Assembly (NCBI RefSeq): GCF_000023585.1
Contig: NC_012914.1
Location: 5,215,501-5,279,500 of the forward strand
Reading direction: 5' to 3'
From: Paenibacillus sp. JDR-2
GTDB lineage: Bacteria > Bacillota > Bacilli > Paenibacillales > Paenibacillaceae
Length of the DNA: 64,000 nt
Part shown: one piece after another, positions 47,676 to 55,517 of the stretch
Layout of the letters: each line of letters begins with the position of its first letter
Position numbering within the stretch: the stretch's first letter is position 1
Notes under the pieces: model-generated
The model's input: the letters and a program-made list of their open reading frames with translations, nothing else
Told to the model about the DNA's origin: nothing
Database searches by the model: none
Position numbers and translations under genes: made by a program

Positions 47676-50591
47676 TTAAGCTTTAACTATCAGATCGATT
47701 AAACCAATCAACATCGATACAGCTTCTGCACGACTTGCTGAATCATTTGGAGCGAACTCAGTAGTTGATATCCCCTTCACGATACCTTGCTCAGCAAACA
47801 CTTTAATTTGTGTGGATGCCCAGTTGTTATCAATATCCGTAAAAGTGCTTTTCTCAACAGGTTTGAAGTCTGTCAGTCGTGAGAGAACGGTAACGATTTC
47901 AGCACGAGTGATTTCTTTATCTGGTTTGAAAGTGCCGTCTCCATAACCAGTTAATACCCCCTGCCCTACCAAAGCCTCAATAGCTTTTGAACCCCAATGG
48001 TTAGTAGCATCTGGGAAAGTTGTGCTGCTTGAGGACACCAGATTAAATGCTTTAGCTACAATCGTTGCAAACTCTGCACGAGTTATGCTCGCGTCAGGAC
48101 GGAAAGAGTTATCCTCGTAACCATCGATAATACCCATGCTAGTAGCTTTTTGAATGGCTTCAGAACTCCATGTACCTGGTGTTACATCAGTAAACGTTTT
48201 AGATGGAGTATCTGAAGCTTTCTTGATCATCTCTTCAAGCTTCGTTTTGTCGAAGTCTACTTTCAGGTCAATTGGCTTTTCCACTTGAACCGGAGGTGTG
48301 GAAATAACGGTGCCTCCACCAGAACTTGAATTACGGACAGTAATGGACAACTTCTTCTCCAGTTGACCGCCTTTTGCTATTGTGATTTCAGCAGTACCTG
48401 CTGATAATCCTTTAAGTAAACCAGTTGAAGAAACGCCAACGATTGAAAGGTCGGACGAATCTATAGACACTCTATCTGTTACGTCAGCTGTTGTAGAATC
48501 TGCGAATGTACCAATAACCTGTAATTGCAGAGTTTCACCAACCAAAATGTTACCCGACAACGGCGATACACTAATGGATACAGGTGGAAGAGGATTTACT
48601 GTAACCAAGATATCCGCAGTAAAGCCTTTGAAAGTGCCGTGAACATGCGTAGTGCCAAGACCCACAGGAGTCATTTTACCACCTTCGCTGATTGTTACGA
48701 CATCCTCATCATCAGAAGTCCATGTAGCTTGGGATGTTACGTCTTTTGTACTCTCGTCATCGTAAGTAGCTGTTAACGTAAATTGATACCCTTCACTATC
48801 ATCAATGGTAGTACCTAAATCGTCAGTGTCAGCATCTACAGAAACAACTTGAGGTTCAGAAGTGCCGGCTGCTGCTTCTACTGTGAAGTTTTGGTTTCCT
48901 CTTCCAAGGATAGGAACAGTAGCCGAAATTGTTGCTGCACCTTCAGCAATTGCTGTCAGCTCACCATGTTTATCAACTGACAGTACCGTATCATCGGAAG
49001 ATGTCCAAGTCGCATATCGCGACAGATCGTAACTAATCGAACCCTCATCAAAGTATGCTTTTGCTTTCAGGTTGAGTGTGTTTCCTACCTCAATAATTGG
49101 AACGTCATATGGCTCAATGCCGATATGATCAAAGGCTGGAGGATGTACATCATCATTGACTACCCAAACATAATTCCAAATCGGCTCGATTGAGTCGTCA
49201 GCCGTGTATTGAGCAGTAATCTTAGTGATGCCATCTTTTACCCCTGTTAGAAGACCGTCTGCACCAATCATTGCAACACTTTCATCGTCAATCGTGAATG
49301 TGAATGCTGATGGATCTATAAGCTCTTCATGATTATCCGAGAAATGCCCCTTGATTTGTGGTGACACTTGCTTGTCTACTCGAAGTGGATCGTTAGCATC
49401 GTCAGTGAAGTAAACCGATTCGAGTACAGGTTCTGGTTGCCCTACTGGCCCAACATGCACAGGGATATTTTTAGAACCATGTGCGTTAGTGTAAGTAATA
49501 ATTGCATCACCTAAACCCATCGCATTTACTGCACCATTGAATACCAATGCCACATTCGCATCGGAAGAAGTCCAAGTTCCGGTTGTAGTTACATCCACTA
49601 CCCCTGTAGTCCACATCTCTTGCATGAGAAGAACGCCCACACCACCGACATTGTCAATTTGAAGCGATTCTTGGTTAGATACAAAACCTAAGAATGTGCT
49701 TGGTGGTGGCGTTATGATAGGAACTACACTTATTTGCACAAAAGAAATCAAACCATTATATGTGCCAGTTATCGTAGTTGAACCCATCACTGAACCAGCC
49801 AAAACTGTACCAGTAGAACTTACTGTAGCAACCACAGGGTTACTGGAAGTCCATGTAGCTGAACCCGTAAGATCAGCTATCGCACTGTCGGAATAAGTTC
49901 CTTGAAGATGAACATTAGTTGTACCGCCAAAAAGCAAGGATTGCGAATCCGCTCTTGCTGTTACACTACTCAACGTAGGTAAAGCTTGAATAGTGAAATT
50001 TGAAACTGGCGATGTAATAAGTCCACTTGGAACCGATTCCCCTGTGCTGTCAACAATTGATGTTTCATCGTAAGGACGAACAATAATTCCAGTGTCCCCA
50101 ACAGGCGCATCATCCTTTACATGAAGCTTAAAGGATAAAAATGCCCGCATTGCAGGTGTAATAGTCTCATCAGTAGTATTAACCAGTATGAAAGTCAATT
50201 GCGTTTTACCGTTGTCATGACTGATCAGTGTATCCATTAACTGCATACCTTCAGGAACAGCAGGGTTCAATCTTACACCAGACGGTTGATAAAGCTGGTC
50301 ATCAGTTGTGTAACCTTCCTCGTCAAATACAGCTGGATCATACTCGACTTGGAAAATCATTTGTGATAGACCATTTTCGTCAACTGCGGCAATATTAGCT
50401 GCATCGACCATAAACTCAGTTGTGGTTCCCTTGTAAATAGGAGCCTCGTCTGGTTGGAGCACACTCAACTCTATTGCAGTTGGTTGTGGTCCTGCAAACG
50501 CCGTTCCCGCAAACATCGATGCGACAATTGTAGTTGCTAATGTCACAGATGTCGCGATACGGCGAAACTTCTTAGTTGAACTAAGAATCAT
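47676..50591 (-). CDS. S-layer-anchored surface protein with Ig-like (Big_2) repeats
   Basis: ATG after CGGGAGGG. The 971-aa product has a signal peptide (cut near TAFAG), a cohesin-like N-terminal domain (about residues 40-200: YKGTTTEFMVDAANIAAVDE), about six Big_2 repeats (each with TATWTSSNPVVATV or similar and a G-x-x-x-ITxxY-x-G end) and three C-terminal SLH domains (ITRAEFATIVAKAFNL; ITRAEIVTVLSRL; ASRAEAVSMLIGL). SLH domains bind pyruvylated wall polysaccharide. It is the largest gene in the array. Confidence 0.92.
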   Translation of the reverse strand: MILSSTKKFRRIATSVTLATTIVASMFAGTAFAGPQPTAIELSVLQPDEAPIYKGTTTEFMVDAANIAAVDENGLSQMIFQVEYDPAVFDEEGYTTDDQLYQPSGVRLNPAVPEGMQLMDTLISHDNGKTQLTFILVNTTDETITPAMRAFLSFKLHVKDDAPVGDTGIIVRPYDETSIVDSTGESVPSGLITSPVSNFTIQALPTLSSVTARADSQSLLFGGTTNVHLQGTYSDSAIADLTGSATWTSSNPVVATVSSTGTVLAGSVMGSTTITGTYNGLISFVQISVVPIITPPPSTFLGFVSNQESLQIDNVGGVGVLLMQEMWTTGVVDVTTTGTWTSSDANVALVFNGAVNAMGLGDAIITYTNAHGSKNIPVHVGPVGQPEPVLESVYFTDDANDPLRVDKQVSPQIKGHFSDNHEELIDPSAFTFTIDDESVAMIGADGLLTGVKDGITKITAQYTADDSIEPIWNYVWVVNDDVHPPAFDHIGIEPYDVPIIEVGNTLNLKAKAYFDEGSISYDLSRYATWTSSDDTVLSVDKHGELTAIAEGAATISATVPILGRGNQNFTVEAAAGTSEPQVVSVDADTDDLGTTIDDSEGYQFTLTATYDDESTKDVTSQATWTSDDEDVVTISEGGKMTPVGLGTTHVHGTFKGFTADILVTVNPLPPVSISVSPLSGNILVGETLQLQVIGTFADSTTADVTDRVSIDSSDLSIVGVSSTGLLKGLSAGTAEITIAKGGQLEKKLSITVRNSSSGGGTVISTPPVQVEKPIDLKVDFDKTKLEEMIKKASDTPSKTFTDVTPGTWSSEAIQKATSMGIIDGYEDNSFRPDASITRAEFATIVAKAFNLVSSSSTTFPDATNHWGSKAIEALVGQGVLTGYGDGTFKPDKEITRAEIVTVLSRLTDFKPVEKSTFTDIDNNWASTQIKVFAEQGIVKGISTTEFAPNDSASRAEAVSMLIGLIDLIVKA

Positions 50592-50599
50592 TGTTAACC

Positions 50600-50940
50600 C
50601 TCCCGAATTATCTATTTATATTAACACTTAGAGTGATAATAACGAGAGTTATATGGTTACTATCGACACAAAGTTTCGCATTTTTAATATGTATAGTGAC
50701 TATCGATTTAATTTCGATTAAGATACTGAAATAGTTGGTGTGAAATTAAACCATTAGAAGTAGTCAAATGATCTTCCCGCTTCAGCTTCGCTACCATGAG
50801 ATTACGTAATCACTCAACTGATGAAATATACATGCTATATCCAACGTAAGCTCCGTTCCAATAAAAAACCTATCCCTTTAAATCCCTTTAAACTGGACAG
50901 GTATACAATCTCTCACAATCACAAATTATTAATTCTCACC
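50600..50940. other. Long region upstream of the surface protein
   Basis: The 5' region of the SLH gene shows no second gene. It is AT-rich; no clear site core was found, so the surface gene sits in a large cassette ending at 51250 or was inserted as a unit. Confidence 0.3.
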
Positions 50941-50947
50941 TAAAATC

Positions 50948-51133
50948 CTACCTTGCAAATCGTATCCCGAAGTTTGCCTTTTGGTTCATATGCTCTAGTC
51001 TGATCCACTTAAAAGATTTGTGCTCTACAATCTTTTCAAGTTCCCCTAATTTTTTTTGATAACTAGTTAATTTTTGAGTCAAATCGACCTTTAAGGAAAG
51101 TTCTTTTGCCTTTTTCTTACCTTTACGAATCAA
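50948..51133 (-). CDS. Small basic protein or gene remnant (61 aa)
   Basis: TTG start without a clear ribosome site. It reads RKGKKKAKELSLKVDLTQKL, TSYQKKLGELEKIVEHKSF and ends QKANFGIRFAR. Strongly basic. The lack of an initiation signal suggests a remnant of a longer gene. Confidence 0.3.
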   Translation of the reverse strand: MIRKGKKKAKELSLKVDLTQKLTSYQKKLGELEKIVEHKSFKWIRLEHMNQKANFGIRFAR

Positions 51134-51258
51134 ATTAATAAGAATTGATTGGTTAATGTAACATGATCCAGAATTTTCTTTCCCGCCTTCGAGTAGCTTC
51201 AGATAATTTCTTATTCAAGTACTTTACAAATTCTATGTACCTGATTATTCGTTAAGTG

Positions 51259-51356
51259 ATTGAACTATGCTGCCCTTTACTTCAATAAAACCGGCAGCGG
51301 ATCTCTGATCTGCTGCCGGTTTATTGTTTTGGACTAAAGTTCCCAGATAGTTTAAT
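51259..51356 (-). repeat. attC-like site
   Basis: Left core TTGAACTATGCTGCCCTTTAC, stem AAACCGGCAGCGGATC/GATCTGCTGCCGGTTT, right core GGACTAAAGTTCCCAGATAGTTTAA. Confidence 0.8.
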
Positions 51357-51370
51357 GCCTTAATCAATCA

Positions 51371-51847
51371 CTAATCCCAAAAATTAAAGATTATATCCCC
51401 GACTGTTTTAGGTTTCCAATGAAAGATTTGGTTTAGTTCGGCCTTATTAAGGCTGTTTTCGTTTAGCACGGTTTGAGTTCTTTCTTCGAGTATTACTCGT
51501 TGATTAAGCACGAATACAGGCAGTACCCTAAATCCAGTGCTAAAGGAATTTACATCATTAGAAAGTGGGTCATCAATATAGTCAATATCGAAATATCGAA
51601 CTGAAGAAGCAAATGCAACGAAGGGATAGGAACTGTTTAACAGGATGTAAGTGCTTGTGCTCTTGTTTTCCCAGCCAAGCTCTACTTTATAAAAGTTCTG
51701 TGATACATGTGGTTCTTCAAAGGATAAAAGCTTCCCATTAGAATAACTTGCCAACGTGTAACAAAGTCTTTTGAATTGTAACGAATCAACCCTTGTTCTA
51801 TCATCGACTGGGAATCCGGATATACCGTCCAAAAGCAATACTTCCAT
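51371..51847 (-). CDS. Hypothetical cassette protein next to cotJC (158 aa)
   Basis: ATG 51845-51847 after AGAGGTGG. The product contains LLDGISGFPVDDRTRVDSLQ, VELGWENKSTSTYILLNSSY and NKAELNQIFHWKPKTVGDII, ending FNFWD. The closing W-x-P-x-T-x-G-D-x-x-F-N-x-W-D pattern recurs in small Bacillota proteins. It is the cassette nearest the proximal end, so by the integron model the newest. Confidence 0.6.
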   Translation of the reverse strand: MEVLLLDGISGFPVDDRTRVDSLQFKRLCYTLASYSNGKLLSFEEPHVSQNFYKVELGWENKSTSTYILLNSSYPFVAFASSVRYFDIDYIDDPLSNDVNSFSTGFRVLPVFVLNQRVILEERTQTVLNENSLNKAELNQIFHWKPKTVGDIIFNFWD

Positions 51848-51900
51848 CACCACCTCTAATTTCTTCTTCCACCTTACAGACGCTTAATTTCGACATATAT

Positions 51901-51987
51901 TGGAACTAACCTGCCCGTTAGCGTAAAAAAAAGCAGCCGATATCGGCTGCTACATGCTATTTCTAGGTGATCTTAATTTCTGAACTA
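51901..51987 (-). repeat. Array-proximal site at the cotJC terminator (attI-like candidate)
   Basis: One complete core (GGAACTAACCTGCCCGTTAGCGTAA, 51902-51926) lies right after the cotJ terminator hairpin; on the other side only GAACTAC remains. It is the only site with a single good core beside a host gene terminator, the arrangement expected of an entry (attI-type) site. Confidence 0.6.
51926..51951 (-). terminator. cotJABC terminator
   Basis: On the minus strand AGCAGCCGATATCGGCTGCT, a 20-base perfect palindrome, is followed by eight T residues. An identical stem appears beside cotJC remnant 1. Confidence 0.85.
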
Positions 51988-52560
51988 CACCTTGAATACT
52001 TTCTTGGTGCCCCAGTCGGACTTTATCATCTCAACCGCTTCCCTGAACCTCAATGAGTGAACGATCTCTCGCTCACGCAGAAACTTTAAGCTGTCTTGCA
52101 AATCAACGTCATCCGTCATATCGATCAGCCATTGATAGGTGGCACGTGCTTTCTCTTCAGCCGCAATATCCTCGTATAGATCAGCGATTGGGTCGCCTTT
52201 AGCCTGAATATAAGCCGCAGTCCACGGAACCCCGGAAGTATTCACATACATCATTCCATTATCATGATTAACGTAATTTTCTCCAAGTCCCGCTTCCTCG
52301 AGTTGTCTTGGCGTTGCATCTTTCGTTAGTTTGTACACCATTGTAGCGATCATTTCCAAATGTGCAAATTCTTCTGTGCCTATATCCGTTAATAGCCCTA
52401 TGACTTTATCCGGAATCGAATACCGCTGATTTAAATACCGCAGTGCAGCCGATAATTCGCCATCTGCCCCACCATATTGCTCAATTAAGTATCTGGCCAT
52501 CCTCGGATCACATTTGCTTACTCTTACTGGGTATTGCAGCTTCTTCTCATATAACCACAT
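51985..52560 (-). CDS. cotJC: Spore coat protein CotJC (manganese-catalase-like)
   Basis: ATG after GGGGACGTG. The 191-aa product is complete: QYGGADGELSAALRYLNQRY, LTDIGTEEFAHLEMIATMVY (the ferritin-like E-x-x-H) and SLKFLREREIVHSLRFREAV, with DNGMMYVNTSGVPWTA. CotJC has the Mn-catalase fold and sits in the spore coat. It closes the cotJABC operon, just before the first array site; two broken tails of it lie at 7275-7436 and 9993-10093. Confidence 0.92.
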   Translation of the reverse strand: MWLYEKKLQYPVRVSKCDPRMARYLIEQYGGADGELSAALRYLNQRYSIPDKVIGLLTDIGTEEFAHLEMIATMVYKLTKDATPRQLEEAGLGENYVNHDNGMMYVNTSGVPWTAAYIQAKGDPIADLYEDIAAEEKARATYQWLIDMTDDVDLQDSLKFLREREIVHSLRFREAVEMIKSDWGTKKVFKV

Positions 52561-52610
52561 CCGTTTGACACGTCCCCTTTCTCAAGTGGAAATACGGGCT
52601 TAATCCGTTA

Positions 52611-52874
52611 TTACACCTGCCACGGCCATGGGCTTTGAGACCACTGCCAAGGATAATTTGAGAAGCTGTTCCCGAATTGAAGCATTGGCCCGTATAGGCT
52701 TTCAAACGCCTGCCTGCATTGATGCTGCTGCATTGCAAGCTGATTAAACTGCTGAATCGCCTGTGCGTCATGCGGATGGGTGTCCAAATATAAGGTCAAT
52801 TCTACCAGGGCAAAACCTATTGCCTGAAGCTCTTCCAGCTTGCTGTAGTATTGTTCGTCCAGAACAATGCTCAA
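52611..52874 (-). CDS. cotJB: Spore coat protein CotJB
   Basis: Start TTG 52872-52874, 9 bases after GGAGG (an earlier frame start has no site). The 87-aa product opens LDEQYYSKLEELQAIGFALV, with ELTLYLDTHPHDAQAIQQFN and ESLYGPMLQFG, the CotJB pattern. It lies between cotJA and cotJC and ends in an aromatic-rich tail (NYPWQWSQSPWPWQV). Interacts with CotJA/CotJC in the coat. Confidence 0.9.
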   Translation of the reverse strand: MSIVLDEQYYSKLEELQAIGFALVELTLYLDTHPHDAQAIQQFNQLAMQQHQCRQAFESLYGPMLQFGNSFSNYPWQWSQSPWPWQV

Positions 52875-52993
52875 GAAAATCAACCTCCTCAAAAGAATTG
52901 CGAAGCAATTCTTACTTCGAAAGCATACACCTTAAGAATTGTCACACATTTGGCCGTTTTCTTAGCCATTTGTGATCATTCTTACTTCGAATA

Positions 52994-53449
52994 TTACAAG
53001 TAAAACTTGGATTGATAAGAGCTGTACAATGCCGGCCAGAGTGTCCCCCGCCTTAATGCCTCATGAATAGGGTACTGGGGCAGCCCCTGCGGCTGATACG
53101 GGATGAATAGGTTAGGCGGTACGACATAGGTTTTTAGCTTCATCGGCGGACATGGATCGCATGGACCAATAAAAGGCTCATACACATGGACCTGATTAAG
53201 CGGGTTTGTGTTATTCGCGGTCTTGTACCCCTTATTTTCCTTACCCAATGCCATATTCTCTACTGCCGCCATATTAGGCATAGGGGCATTATTAGCTGCA
53301 GCCGCAACATTTTCCGCATTAGCTGCACTAGCCTCTGCATTAGGTACGTTTGCAGCGTTTGCAGCATTCGCAGCACTTGGGGCACTGTTCACAGCCTGAG
53401 CAGCCATATTACCGTTGTTCTCCACGCGGTCATTACTCTCGGTGGTCAT
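52994..53449 (-). CDS. cotJA: Spore coat-associated protein CotJA with Ala/Asn-rich extension
   Basis: ATG after CAGGAGG. The C-terminal half is CotJA: VPPNLFIPYQPQGLPQYPIH and EALRRGTLWPALYSSYQSK, preceded by HVYEPFIGPCDPCPPMKLK. The first 60 residues are a low-complexity Ala/Asn-rich stretch (SAANAANAANVPNAEASAAN) not found in the short CotJA of Bacillus. First gene of the operon, presumably mother-cell (sigma-E type) controlled, though no such promoter was assigned. Confidence 0.88.
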   Translation of the reverse strand: MTTESNDRVENNGNMAAQAVNSAPSAANAANAANVPNAEASAANAENVAAAANNAPMPNMAAVENMALGKENKGYKTANNTNPLNQVHVYEPFIGPCDPCPPMKLKTYVVPPNLFIPYQPQGLPQYPIHEALRRGTLWPALYSSYQSKFYL

Positions 53450-53528
53450 ACGGATATCCCTCCTGACAATTAGACATCTCCTAATAACTGTATGCCAGCA
53501 GGGCTTTTCCCCATTATTACAATAAAAA

Positions 53529-53550
53529 AAATCCGGCAGAATCTGCCGGG
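53529..53550 (-). terminator. Hairpin upstream of cotJA
   Basis: ATCCGGCAG/CTGCCGG stem with an A-rich left side. It probably ends leftward transcription from further right, upstream of cotJA. Confidence 0.55.
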
Positions 53551-53646
53551 AATCTTATATTTAATGTTCAAAGTTCAACAAACATGAGCACATATGAATA
53601 TCGTCAAATTCGACCATAGGTATCGTAAATTCGCAAAGCGCGCTTT

Positions 53647-53865
53647 ATGTACCCTCGTCAATATGGTAATGCCATTCTAAGCCGCTATCCGATTATTCTA
53701 AAGATATTCAGGATATTCAGTACATTGGCGGATCCAAAGAGCGAAGGAGCATCTAACGGCGAGACTGAAAACATGCCGACAGAACACGTCTCAGCCAAGG
53801 TACAGTCTTTCGTCGCATCAGGATCATTATTATCAAGGTCATTGCTGAGTTTCACTGGAAATTAG
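53647..53865 (+). pseudogene. Endonuclease/exonuclease/phosphatase-family remnant
   Basis: The frame reads RQYGNAILSRYPIILKIFRI, then FSTLADPKSEG. The YGNAILSRYPI segment is diagnostic of the EEP (DNase I-like) family. The remainder of the domain is missing on both sides. Confidence 0.5.
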
Positions 53866-54004
53866 ATAATCCGGAATAGGCATAAGCGTTGCGCCATTCC
53901 GGACTGTTTTACAATAAAGAATTTTTCAACCAGGATGGGGAAAGATACGATAAGAATGTCGTTACAGTGTAGCTTCATTCCTAAAATCATAGGGGGTGGG
54001 ACAT

Positions 54005-54226
54005 ATGACTAATCACAATGACCGCGATCGACACGATTCTGACCACAACAATACAGCTGGAGTTGGAAAAACAGCAGGCACAGTAGGCGGCGGTGTTGTT
54101 GGTGCTGTTGCGGGTTCTGCTTTAGGACCTGTAGGAACGGTTATAGGCGGTATCGTCGGCGCAGCATTAGGCAATAAAGCTACGGATGCTATTGAAGATA
54201 GTGGCGATGATTCACACCGAGAATAA
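54005..54226 (+). CDS. Glycine-zipper protein
   Basis: ATG 54005 after AGGGGGTGGG. The 73-aa product has a polar His/Asp-rich start (TNHNDRDRHDSDHNNT) and a glycine-zipper helix, AGTVGGGVVGAVAGSALGPV and GTVIGGIVGAALGNKATDAI, ending DSHRE. Such proteins insert in membranes or coats. Not a cassette gene. Confidence 0.8.
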   Translation: MTNHNDRDRHDSDHNNTAGVGKTAGTVGGGVVGAVAGSALGPVGTVIGGIVGAALGNKATDAIEDSGDDSHRE

Positions 54227-54261
54227 TATCCATATACCAACCATCAATTAAATTGGTAAAA

Positions 54262-54295
54262 GCAGGGCGTAGAGAAATTCTTCGCCCTTTTATTA
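54262..54295 (+). terminator. Terminator of the glycine-zipper gene
   Basis: AGGGCG/CGCCC stem followed by TTTTATTATT on the plus strand. Confidence 0.65.
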
Positions 54296-54320
54296 TTGTC
54301 CTTGGCGTACTATCCAATAA

Positions 54321-54347
54321 AAAAATCCGGCAGAATTTGCCGGATCA
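54321..54347 (-). terminator. Terminator of the AI-2E-family gene
   Basis: ATCCGGCA/TTGCCGGAT; on the minus strand the stem precedes a run of T. Its sequence nearly repeats that of the hairpin at 53529-53550. Confidence 0.7.
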
Positions 54348-54349
54348 CG

Positions 54350-55381
54350 TTATAGCTTAATATTAATTTTGAACAAGCCTGCTTTGCGGATCGCCATGTA
54401 GATAATAACAACCAACGGTCCAAGAAAGACCCCGATTACGCCCACCAGCTTAAAACCAACGTACAAGCTGATCAATGCGGACAACGACCCGATCCCTACC
54501 GAATCGCCCAGAATCTTAGGCTCTACGATACGGCGGAATACCGTCATGAACAAGAACAGGATGTAGAGTCCAATCCCGGCATACAAGTCACCGGTTATCA
54601 CCAGATAAGTTCCCCATGGGACAAGCACCGTACCTGTGCCCAGAATTGGCATAATATCCACGATTACGATAAGAAGGGCAATCGCAAGCGGATATTTGAT
54701 ATCCAGGATAATCAGACCGATTAACGAGAGGATGTAAGTAAGTGCACTCAGAATAATTTGCGAGCGAAGAAAGCCAAAGATCGACTTTTTCAAATTATCC
54801 AGCACTTCATTTACTTGCGGCCTTGATTTCTCCTCGAACAGCGTCAGGAACGTATCTTTCATCGTATTGAGGCTGAACCCAAACATGTAAACCGCAACCA
54901 GAAAGACGATAAAGAAAATGAACATGCTCGGAATCCCGGAAGCAAAAGAAATAACGGAGGACGATAATGAGCCTACCATACCCGTGAGTGACTTGCTCAT
55001 ATCGGTCAGCCAATTCTCGATCTGGCCTACGGTATCCGGAGAGAAATTCGCATAAAGCGATCTTGCATTCTCAACTAGATCGGTTACGTATGTACTTGCA
55101 TCCCCAACATAGTTAGGGACTTTCTGCGCGAAAGCGATCAGCTCCGCGACTACCTTAACTCCCAGCAGTGCCATTAATCCAATTAAGATCACGGTAAACA
55201 AACTGCTTGAAATCGTAGAAGCTACGAGACGGTTGGTCTTAAGCCGGCGGATTAGAAACTGAGTCAGCGGCTCCAGGAAAATAGCGACTACCAAAGCAAG
55301 CAGGAACGGCGCCCCAACCGTAAATAGCAGATACAAAAGGAACAGCCCAAACGCAACCATGACTAGCGTTTTTATCGACAC
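54350..55381 (-). CDS. AI-2E family transporter (YtvI/UPF0118)
   Basis: GTG start 10 bases after GGAGGG. The 343-aa product has the paired-hairpin start (FGLFLLYLLFTVGAPFLLAL, LEPLTQFLIRRLKTNR), a large middle region and the conserved C-terminal block: IVDIMPILGTGTVLVPWGTYL, VEPKILGDSVGIGSLSALIS. About eight membrane segments. The family includes an autoinducer-2 exporter and Na+/H+ antiporters; the substrate here is unknown. Confidence 0.9.
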   Translation of the reverse strand: MSIKTLVMVAFGLFLLYLLFTVGAPFLLALVVAIFLEPLTQFLIRRLKTNRLVASTISSSLFTVILIGLMALLGVKVVAELIAFAQKVPNYVGDASTYVTDLVENARSLYANFSPDTVGQIENWLTDMSKSLTGMVGSLSSSVISFASGIPSMFIFFIVFLVAVYMFGFSLNTMKDTFLTLFEEKSRPQVNEVLDNLKKSIFGFLRSQIILSALTYILSLIGLIILDIKYPLAIALLIVIVDIMPILGTGTVLVPWGTYLVITGDLYAGIGLYILFLFMTVFRRIVEPKILGDSVGIGSLSALISLYVGFKLVGVIGVFLGPLVVIIYMAIRKAGLFKINIKL

Positions 55382-55517
55382 TTTAACGATACCCTCCTTT
55401 CCTCTGGAAAAGTTTGCGAGCCGTTATGTAAGCGGGGCTATGACTTTCGTAAGAGCTTCGTCCACTATCAGCATACGCCCAATTACGAAAGTAATGTCCC
55501 CTTTTCTATCCGCGGAT

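Larger units (their letters stand above)
3675..51990 (-). other. Integron-like cassette array (no integrase in window)
   Basis: From the leftmost site to the cotJC terminator, genes are separated by a repeated element with paired GTTAG cores around a GC-rich hairpin, always in the same orientation. Genes read mainly leftward, so the proximal end of the array is at cotJC (about 51.95 kb) and the oldest end is near 3.7 kb. Each site is listed separately below. Plain facts: repeated sites, duplicated cassettes, stops inside sites. Inference: mobilised by a tyrosine recombinase of IntI type. An alternative is an unrelated site-specific recombinase with convergent sites. Confidence 0.8.

Noticed and set aside
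3675..51990. CRISPR array
   Set aside because: Repeats are 60-105 bp, imperfect, with internal hairpins, and the intervals hold genes rather than short spacers.
3675..51990. Plain MITE, REP or BOX-type dispersed repeats
   Set aside because: All copies share one orientation, stems differ in sequence while the cores are kept, stops are inside the cores and gene blocks recombine at the cores. Dispersed repeats would be in both orientations and conserved throughout.
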